Of a stretch of DNA of 28,503 nucleotides, positions 23,394 to 28,503 are shown one piece after another. The stretch comes from Methanosarcinales archaeon (GTDB lineage: Archaea > Halobacteriota > Syntropharchaeia > Alkanophagales > Methanospirareceae). A program made the translations under genes and the position numbers. How positions within the stretch are numbered: position 1 is the stretch's first letter; every line of letters begins with the position of its first letter. Location of the stretch: NCBI GenBank assembly GCA_025464345.1, contig JAODGP010000056.1:1-28503 (forward strand). The letters run 5' to 3'. The notes below the pieces were generated by a model. The model was not told the DNA's origin, ran no database searches, and worked only from the letters and a program-made list of their open reading frames with translations.

Positions 23394-24800
23394 ATGAAGC
23401 TGAGCAGTCCGATGGATGTCTGGAAGTATTTACCGGGGACGAACTGCCGTGAATGCGGTGAGAAGACCTGCCTGGCATTTGCATCCCTTCTTCTGGATCG
23501 AAAGAGGAACTTGAGCGAGTGCCCTCTGCTATCAGACCCAAAATACGCGGATAAGGGTAAGAAACTGCAGGAGTTATTAGCGCCGGAGGTACATGAAGTT
23601 GAGATAGGTGTGGGGGCTAACGCGATGGTAATAGGAGGCGAGGATGTCCTGCACCGGCATGAACTCACGTTCTTCAATCGAACCGCACTCGTTTATGACG
23701 TCTGGGACACGATGGACGAGGATGATCTGAGGGCGCGAGTACGGGAGATAGCAGGCTGGAGGAAGTTCTATGTGGGTGAGTTCCTGAAACTGGATGGAAT
23801 TGCTGTTCGTGCAGTTTCGGGTGATCTGCAGCGGTACAGAGCGTGTGTGAAGTATGTATCAGAAGAGACGGATTTACCACTGGTGCTATGCTCATTTGAG
23901 CCTGAGACGCTGGAAGTGGGCTTGAAAGAGGTTTCGGACAGGAAACCACTCCTGTATGCCGCAAATGAGTCTAACTGGCGTGAGTTACTGCGGATGGCGA
24001 AGCAATATCACGTGCCGGTTACACTCTCATCGCCCGATCTTGACATGCTTACCAGAATGGCGTTGACATTCTCACAGGCGGGTCTTGAAGATCTGGTGCT
24101 CGACCCACGAACATATCCGGCAGGAGAAGGACTCAAGGGCTCGTTCGAGCGATTCATAAAACTCAGACGTGCCGCAATCGGCGATGGTAACAGAGCAGTT
24201 GCTCATCCGTTACTCGCTGTGCCAATGACCGCGTGGATGGTGCATGACGATGCACTGTATGCATCTTACTGGGAGGCGATGATAGCGTGTTTATTCATCA
24301 TAAGATACGCCGATATAATGATAATGCATTCGATAGAGCCACATGCATTGATAACCGAGCGGACGCTGGTGGATAACATCTATACCGATCCGAGACGACC
24401 GGTGAGCGTAGAGCCGGGTATACGAGAAATAGGCAATCCAGACCCCGAATCGCCACTCTTTGTCACCACTAACTTCGCCCTGACCTATTACACCGTGGAG
24501 AGCGACATCACATCAAATAAGATAGATTCTTACCTGATGGTCGTGGATACAGAGGGTCTGGGTGTGGAGTCAGCAGTTGCGGGCGGGCAACTCACAGCAG
24601 ATCTGATAAAAGATACATTAGAGCGGTACGAAGCGGATAAGAAGGTCAAGCATAAGACCATGATTATACCAGGACTCGCAGCTCGAATGTCGGGTGAGAC
24701 GGAAGATGTCACGGGCTGGACAGTGCTCGTGGGTCCGAGAGACAGTGGCAGGATACCGGGCTGGATGAAGGATAACTGGCCACCTGAAAAGGTTGCTTAA
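23394..24800 (+). CDS. cdhE: CdhE-like corrinoid/iron-sulfur protein (ACDS gamma subunit family)
   Basis: CdhE carries a 4Fe-4S cluster and a cobamide and hands methyl groups between methyl-tetrahydro(sarcina)pterin and the acetyl-CoA-making site. The 468 residues match the full-length family: an N-terminal cluster motif C-x2-C-x4-C-x16-C (Cys18, 21, 26, 43, in CRECGEKTC), a TIM-barrel middle (VGANAMVIGGEDVLHRHE; MHSIEPHALITERTL), and a C-terminal corrinoid domain near 340-465 (VVDTEGLGVESAVAGGQ; IPGLAARMSGE; GPRDSGRIPGW). The start has a Shine-Dalgarno (AAGGAG, 23383-23388). No cdhD, cdhC or cdhAB is adjacent, so this may be a separate paralogue or a split locus. It needs the cobamide that CbiB helps make. 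Confidence 0.9.
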   Translation: MKLSSPMDVWKYLPGTNCRECGEKTCLAFASLLLDRKRNLSECPLLSDPKYADKGKKLQELLAPEVHEVEIGVGANAMVIGGEDVLHRHELTFFNRTALVYDVWDTMDEDDLRARVREIAGWRKFYVGEFLKLDGIAVRAVSGDLQRYRACVKYVSEETDLPLVLCSFEPETLEVGLKEVSDRKPLLYAANESNWRELLRMAKQYHVPVTLSSPDLDMLTRMALTFSQAGLEDLVLDPRTYPAGEGLKGSFERFIKLRRAAIGDGNRAVAHPLLAVPMTAWMVHDDALYASYWEAMIACLFIIRYADIMIMHSIEPHALITERTLVDNIYTDPRRPVSVEPGIREIGNPDPESPLFVTTNFALTYYTVESDITSNKIDSYLMVVDTEGLGVESAVAGGQLTADLIKDTLERYEADKKVKHKTMIIPGLAARMSGETEDVTGWTVLVGPRDSGRIPGWMKDNWPPEKVA

Positions 24801-25001
24801 ATCCAATCTCAGTAGAGTGCGCCCTTGTTTCTCCCTCCCCTATCAAATCCGCTATGTTTAATATTAATAACATAAATTAAAAAAAACAAAAATTATATTT
24901 ATAATATCAAAAGTATTATTTACAGATTGATACGGGATCGCTTGCGGGTATGGTCAGATAAGAAGATGCGGGAATCAGATGCAGAGGAAGGGGATGTTTA
25001 A
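24801..25001. other. AT-rich intergenic region with promoter for the MotA/ExbB fusion gene
   Basis: About 200 bases without a gene. The middle (24856-24920) is extremely AT-rich, with a palindrome TTAATATTAA (24858-24867) and a TATA-like TTATATTTATAA (24893-24904). The rest is a leader of about 75 bases before ATG 25002, with a purine-rich Shine-Dalgarno-like GAGGAAGGGG (24984-24993). Confidence 0.4.
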
Positions 25002-27116
25002 ATGGATACAGACTTAGCGAAAAGTGGGGGAATAAAAGGGGCGAAAATAGAAAGAAGACACGTACTGGCTGGTTTAATCTGTACATCAATTGTAATACTT
25101 GCATGTTGTGCAATTGAAGGGAAGGTGGGAGAACCCACGGTAGATATACAAATAGGAGTGTGTGAGGATGATGTGTCTGTTCTAACCATTGATTTCTTTA
25201 TCACCAACACCAATCAAAGGGAAGCCACATTAACAGATTTTGAGTATTATGTTTTCTTAGATGGTGTCCAGGCGTGGCATCAAGCAGGAATAGAGGAGAC
25301 AATCGCGCCTCTCAAACACATGGAGTCTGTAACTATAAAAAGGAATTTTTCCATTCCCCGGGGTGAGCTTTTGAAGCATTTCTTAAGTGAGGGTCTTAAC
25401 GTTACGGTAAATGGTTCGTTATCGGCGGAAGTTAGCTCATGGTCTTATGAGGTCGCCTTTGAAAACACCACTGCCATTCATATAGAGCCGGATGAAGGGG
25501 CTAAACAGGCTACATGCCCTGATATTACGGGTATAGAGCTGGAAACGAGAGAATCGGGGATTAATATGAGTGTTATTATTAACAATCCTAACCCGACAGC
25601 TATTTATTTTGAGGAATTTGATTATGATATCTATTTCAAGAAGGAAGGGGAGTGGAAGAGTTTATATCCAGGTGGGGTCTTTGGTTATCGCCACCTCATT
25701 GACCCAATGGAGACCTACAGAGGAAATGTGGAGGTCGAGATATCAGAAAACGAGCTTCAATACCTCAAACAGAGCACGAGGGAAATAAAAATCGAGGGAA
25801 CTCTGTTCTCGTACCCCAGGGCGAGGGGGTGGAGTCCCGTTTATTTTGAGTCCCCTGTTGAAGAAGTAATTACAATGATAGACGGTTCGGGTGCAATAGG
25901 CGAAGCTGTGACAACGCCTACACCCTCTCTTACCCCGAAGCCGGAGGAAGAGCCAGCACCTGTGACAACCACACTGGACCTTGAAGTAGAGGTGAATACA
26001 ACAGGTGACGCTTTATTTAAACTTACGGAGCAGTTTCCTGCTGGCGAGTTATACGTGAGTTTTAAGAACAATTATAGCTCGGTGAGAAGCGCCAGTTATA
26101 TCTGCTCTATCTTCGGTGAGAAGGAGGTAAAGGAAATCAAAGACGAATTTGATGATAAAAAGTATATTTATAAAGCGGAGTTCAGGGTTCCAGGCTTCGC
26201 AACGAAGAGAGGTGACGTGTGGAGCAGCACGGAAATAAGTCTACAACGCCCTGTAAACAGTATAAGAATAACATTGCCGGCGGGTTACGAGATAGAAAAG
26301 CCTGAAGATGCAATTGTAACAAAGAACGTATGTGAATGGAGTTCTATCTCCACTATTCCATCAATCGAGTATAAAGAACCTCCATCAGAGCCGATAATAG
26401 ATATGGGTGCGGTGGGGGAAAAGTTTAAATCCCTTGCACAGACCGTGATATTGTATATTTCAGAATGGCTAATATACCCGGTGATAATCATCTTATTTAT
26501 TTTAATTGCGTGGAGTTTGATAGCACTTGGCGGGTTTATTTATGAATGGCATGCGAGGAACCGTGATTTCGCATCGCTGGAACGAGGTGCATTTAAAGCG
26601 AGGACGCTACTGAGAGCGAATGAATTAGAGGATGCATTTGATATACTCAGCAAATCATGTTCAAATAAGTTCGTGCATGAGTTCCTCAGTAGATTAGCGG
26701 GCTTTGCGAGGGTGTTCAGGAGTAAGAAGCTCATGGAAATTAAGGTGGAGAAGTTAATGCAGGATTTAGAGACCGAGATGGCGGAAAGGCTGGAGAAGTC
26801 GAGATTTGTGACCCGTGCGGGTCCTATGCTCGGTCTGATGGGCACGCTGATACCGATGGGACCTGCGCTGCTTGCGCTCGCGGGTGGCGAACTTGAGATC
26901 TTAGCTAAAAATTTGATCATCGCATTCGGGACAACGGTTCTCGGATTGGCGACCGGGCTGGTCGGGCATACGATTTCAATGGTCCGGAGCAGGTGGTATG
27001 AGCAGGATATGAGCGATATGGAGTATTTAGCGGAGATTCTGTTTGGTGAGGTGGAGGAGGGTCTGGAGTGGGTGATGGATGAGGAGGAGGTAGAAGCCCG
27101 CTCAGGAAATACCTGA
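25002..27116 (+). CDS. LEA14-like extracytoplasmic domains fused to a MotA/TolQ/ExbB channel domain
   Basis: 704 residues. After a cytoplasmic start and a helix (20-38), two LEA14-like beta domains follow (about 46-165 and 172-290; IDFFITNTNQREATLTDFEY and SVIINNPNPTAIYFEEFDYD). A Thr/Pro linker (TPTPSLTPKPEEEPAP) precedes a third beta domain (about 325-450). Then come a long membrane segment (481-515) and a cytoplasmic helical stretch. The end is a MotA/TolQ/ExbB unit (590-690) with two helices in GPMLGLMGTLIPMGPALLAL and IIAFGTTVLGLATGLVGHTI. ExbB-type proteins use ion flow to drive work across membranes with an ExbD-like partner; none is visible after it. The first two thirds are more AT-rich than the last third, suggesting a joined origin. 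It could drive or sense something at the cell surface; the substrate is unknown. Confidence 0.85.
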   Translation: MDTDLAKSGGIKGAKIERRHVLAGLICTSIVILACCAIEGKVGEPTVDIQIGVCEDDVSVLTIDFFITNTNQREATLTDFEYYVFLDGVQAWHQAGIEETIAPLKHMESVTIKRNFSIPRGELLKHFLSEGLNVTVNGSLSAEVSSWSYEVAFENTTAIHIEPDEGAKQATCPDITGIELETRESGINMSVIINNPNPTAIYFEEFDYDIYFKKEGEWKSLYPGGVFGYRHLIDPMETYRGNVEVEISENELQYLKQSTREIKIEGTLFSYPRARGWSPVYFESPVEEVITMIDGSGAIGEAVTTPTPSLTPKPEEEPAPVTTTLDLEVEVNTTGDALFKLTEQFPAGELYVSFKNNYSSVRSASYICSIFGEKEVKEIKDEFDDKKYIYKAEFRVPGFATKRGDVWSSTEISLQRPVNSIRITLPAGYEIEKPEDAIVTKNVCEWSSISTIPSIEYKEPPSEPIIDMGAVGEKFKSLAQTVILYISEWLIYPVIIILFILIAWSLIALGGFIYEWHARNRDFASLERGAFKARTLLRANELEDAFDILSKSCSNKFVHEFLSRLAGFARVFRSKKLMEIKVEKLMQDLETEMAERLEKSRFVTRAGPMLGLMGTLIPMGPALLALAGGELEILAKNLIIAFGTTVLGLATGLVGHTISMVRSRWYEQDMSDMEYLAEILFGEVEEGLEWVMDEEEVEARSGNT

Positions 27117-27224
27117 ATGAGGCGAGGGGTTGGAAAAAGGAAGTTGAGTGGTGTTTTGGGAAGAAGTAGAAAGGAAGGCGAAGATAAAATGAGGGGAATG
27201 GAAAGAGGAAAAAGAAGGAGGTGA
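27117..27224 (+). CDS. Possible 35-residue basic peptide after the MotA/ExbB gene
   Basis: Begins with the ATG directly after the fusion gene's stop (TGA ATG), so it could be read by re-initiation. The sequence is strongly basic (MRRGVGKRKLSGVLGRSRKE, ending KRRR) with no known family. The purine-rich DNA may simply lack stops, so it may not be a gene. Confidence 0.2.
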   Translation: MRRGVGKRKLSGVLGRSRKEGEDKMRGMERGKRRR

Positions 27225-27240
27225 TAAGAGGGGCGCAAAG

Positions 27241-27357
27241 ATGAAAAAAATTATTGGCGGTTATGAAAAGCGCATCGCAAGAGAGGAAACATTTACAACT
27301 GAGAATCAGGGTGAGGAATGTGTAGTTACCGGGGTTGTTCTGATAAAAGTTCCATGA
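27241..27357 (+). CDS. Possible 38-residue peptide
   Basis: ATG 27241 follows GGAGGTG (16 bases upstream) and a closer AGAGGGG. The peptide begins MKKIIGGYEKRIAREE and ends GEECVVTGVVLIKVP. No family is recognised. It sits where an ExbD-like partner might be expected but lacks any membrane helix. It may be a relic. Confidence 0.25.
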   Translation: MKKIIGGYEKRIAREETFTTENQGEECVVTGVVLIKVP

Positions 27358-27550
27358 ACGCAACTTTTTCAAACAATAACCATGCGGATATCAGCGAAAT
27401 TTAGTGGACTTATTGGTGTAGTCCGGCATTTTAAGAGGTGATAAAGGTAAACAGTTGACAGAACGAGTTATCCTGATAACAACAGCAATCCTGTTTCGTG
27501 TTTCCCCATCCTTGTGATACCTCCTTCCACAATTCTTGCTTTTCCCTTCA
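27358..27550. other. Gene-poor stretch
   Basis: No convincing coding frame on either strand. It holds a short inverted repeat GTTATC-CT-GATAAC (27467-27480) and mixed sequence, and lies between a MotA/ExbB gene and broken genes. Together with the doubtful small ORFs before it, the region from 27117 to 27572 looks like decayed intergenic DNA. Confidence 0.4.
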
Positions 27551-27573
27551 ATCAAACTTTAGAAAAGTTTGAT
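27551..27573 (-). terminator. Perfect hairpin after the minus-strand ORF
   Basis: ATCAAACTTT - AGA - AAAGTTTGAT forms a perfect ten-base stem with a three-base loop. It starts at the stop codon of the minus-strand ORF ending at 27573, where a terminator or 3'-end hairpin would be. No long T run follows on the minus strand, so the terminator role is likely but not certain. Confidence 0.45.
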
Positions 27574-27758
27574 CAAAACGCTTCGCAGTCCACATAAACA
27601 TGTTCAATTTTATCCCCTATTCCTAATTTTTGGATGGGTTTCTTTCTCATTTTGCATCCTTCATCTGTAAATTCCGCTTCCAGCTGTAATCCCAATTTCC
27701 CTGCAACTTTCTTGAAATAGCCGTTTATGCATCCGCCACAGTGCTTGTTATTGGACAC
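27573..27758 (-). CDS. Short Cys-containing protein or C-terminal gene fragment
   Basis: From GTG 27758 there are 61 residues: SNNKHCGGCINGYFKKVAGK, a helix, then LQLEAEFTDEGCKMRKK, ending IEHVYVDCEAF. The CGGC and later cysteines suggest metal binding or redox activity, but no family is recognised. The open frame continues upstream to 27983, but there it is antisense to the pyrophosphatase remnant and looks non-coding. Either the gene starts at this GTG or it has lost its front half where the pyrophosphatase relic begins (27741). The perfect hairpin right after its stop supports a real 3' end. Confidence 0.4.
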   Translation of the reverse strand: MSNNKHCGGCINGYFKKVAGKLGLQLEAEFTDEGCKMRKKPIQKLGIGDKIEHVYVDCEAF

Positions 27759-28360
27759 AAAAACCCGGATTGCGATTCCATATGCGCTGCTATCGCTTAT
27801 GCATACTTCAAGAATATCATGGATAAGCATTATCGGTATATCCCGGCGAGAGCGGGCAGTTTGAATAGCGAGACGCAATTCGTGCTCGAACGCTTCGGTA
27901 TCGAATGCCCGATAGAGATAGAGAGCCTTGCACCCGTGGCGAGCGATATGGAACTGAAGAAGCCCATCGTGGCATTCCCGCACGATTCGCTCCGGTATGT
28001 CGCTTCCCTGATGAAGCAGAAGAACATCCGCACGGTACCTGTGGTGGATGCGAGCAGGAAGTCATCGAACTGGCGTCGAAGAAGGGGACTCTCATCATCT
28101 CCTCGCCCCATGACACCTTCACCACCGCGAAATTACTCGATTTATCCATGCGTAAAGCTAAACGATATGACCTGCTCGCTTTTCTCATCACCAATCCATT
28201 GAAGAAGGGTGAGAAGGTACTTGTTAAGGTGGACAAGCAGATAATCGAGCGGGCATTCGAGGTGGAAGTGGAGGATGATGAATACCTCCTCCCGGGTACA
28301 ATGTCACGTAAGAAGGATTTTATACCTGCGATAGGATATTTCTGCTCCACCTCTGACTGA
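27741..28360 (+). pseudogene. ppaC: CBS-domain family II (Mn-dependent) inorganic pyrophosphatase, decayed
   Basis: Frame 1 (27741 to about 28055) gives the DHH-type N-terminus VIGHKNPDCDSICAAIAYAY, with the metal-binding His-Asn-Pro-Asp-x-Asp, and part of a CBS domain (PHDSLRYVASLMKQKNIRTV). The next frame carries EVIELASKKGTLIISSPHDT (end of the DRTGG-like insert). It then jumps directly to the DHHA2 C-terminus: YDLLAFLITNPLKKGEK, IERAFEVEVEDDEYLLPG and SRKKDFIPAIGYF, ending at 28360. An intact CBS-containing enzyme has roughly 550 residues; here about 200 remain. That means at least one frameshift and two internal deletions (near 28050 and near 28173), with the catalytic DHH core and second CBS lost. 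It is not functional as a pyrophosphatase. Confidence 0.85.
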
Positions 28361-28410
28361 ATCTCTTTGTTTTCGCGGTTATCCCTCCACCATTCAGTAT
28401 ATAATAAATC

Positions 28411-28503
28411 TTAATCCTCAACTTTCTTCTCACGCTTCACCGTTATCGGTATAACGCCCTTCTCAAATTCCTCCATCGCTATATCTATGGGGTCTATCTT
28501 GTC
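28411..28503 (-). CDS. rpoK: DNA-directed RNA polymerase subunit K, C-terminal part (cut by window edge)
   Basis: The last 30 residues of a minus-strand gene that enters from the right edge. The sequence DKIDPIDIAMEEFEKGVIPI followed by TVKREKKVED matches the conserved end of archaeal RpoK (eukaryotic Rpb6), in which PxxIAxEEFxxGVxPITVxR binds the polymerase clamp. The start lies outside the window. Downstream, AT-rich sequence (28393-28410) separates it from the pyrophosphatase relic. Confidence 0.85.
   Translation of the reverse strand, partial: DKIDPIDIAMEEFEKGVIPITVKREKKVED

Noticed and set aside
26540..27238. 232-residue minus-strand open frame
   Set aside because: Antisense to the MotA/ExbB domain; the low-complexity Ser/Pro/Leu translation has no recognisable features.
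27467..27480. Inverted repeat GTTATC-CT-GATAAC
   Set aside because: Six-base arms are expected by chance at this frequency, and no adjacent gene start makes it a convincing operator.
27741..28360. Programmed frameshift joining the two pyrophosphatase frames
   Set aside because: Joining the frames would still lack the catalytic DHH core and second CBS domain, so recoding would not restore an enzyme; decay is the simpler reading.
1..28503. CRISPR array, insertion sequence, integrase or att site
   Set aside because: No regularly spaced repeats, transposase motifs or integrase-like ORFs were seen, and neither tRNA is followed by a duplicated 3' end.

Overview
The window is archaeal, most likely from an anaerobic, methanogen- or ANME-like euryarchaeon. 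Seen directly: the large subunit of the archaea-specific DNA polymerase D, a CDC48/VAT ATPase, ribosomal protein S8e, the end of RNA polymerase subunit K, a HerA ATPase, a presenilin-type archaeal protease, TATA-box promoters placed for leaderless transcripts, and two archaeal tRNAs with no encoded CCA. A CdhE-type corrinoid/iron-sulfur protein, a DUF2117 protein and cobamide genes (CbiB plus a Cys-rich partner) suggest C1/acetyl-CoA metabolism in the methanogen/ANME sphere. The exact lineage is inference.

Layout. 1-990 is a decayed border: the C-terminal end of a Cas6 CRISPR endoribonuclease, a minus-strand gene remnant with two single-base frameshifts, and short plus-strand fragments. 975-4444 (+) is an information-processing run: threonylcarbamoyl-AMP synthase (Sua5/YrdC), a 53-residue zinc ribbon overlapping its end, ribosomal protein S8e, HerA, then a presenilin-like protease. 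4450-11686 (-) holds PolD DP2, CDC48 and a secreted lamin-tail/phospholipase-D protein. 11722-13124 (+) carries a Cas4-like nuclease-fold protein and a Yip1-like membrane protein; 13132-13641 (-) is MoaB/Mog. 13684-16993 (+) holds a PfkB kinase, then a tight run of small zinc ribbon, unknown protein and a fused PyrK-PyrD pyrimidine enzyme. 17068-19303 (-) has a lipoprotein alpha/beta hydrolase, then cbiB and its Cys-rich neighbour. 19408-21843 contains tRNA-Ser(CGA), an antisense-overlapping radical SAM gene, an MTA/SAH deaminase-like amidohydrolase and tRNA-Leu(CAA). 21960-24800 (+) is DUF2117, a 58-residue membrane peptide and a CdhE homologue. 25002-27116 (+) encodes a 704-residue protein joining LEA14-like extracytoplasmic domains to a MotA/TolQ/ExbB channel domain. 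The end (27117-28503) is degenerate: tiny ORFs, a minus-strand gene end with a hairpin, a pseudogene of a CBS-containing family II pyrophosphatase, and the C-terminus of rpoK at the edge.

Best candidates for new biology are the LEA14-MotA/ExbB fusion without an evident ExbD partner, the DUF2117 / micro-membrane protein / solo CdhE group, the zinc ribbon / unknown / PyrKD operon, and a Cas4-like protein in which the acidic residue before the active-site lysine appears to be replaced by isoleucine. No CRISPR array, insertion sequence or integrase was seen. Both decayed ends lie next to intact housekeeping genes, which suggests they are sites of gene turnover.
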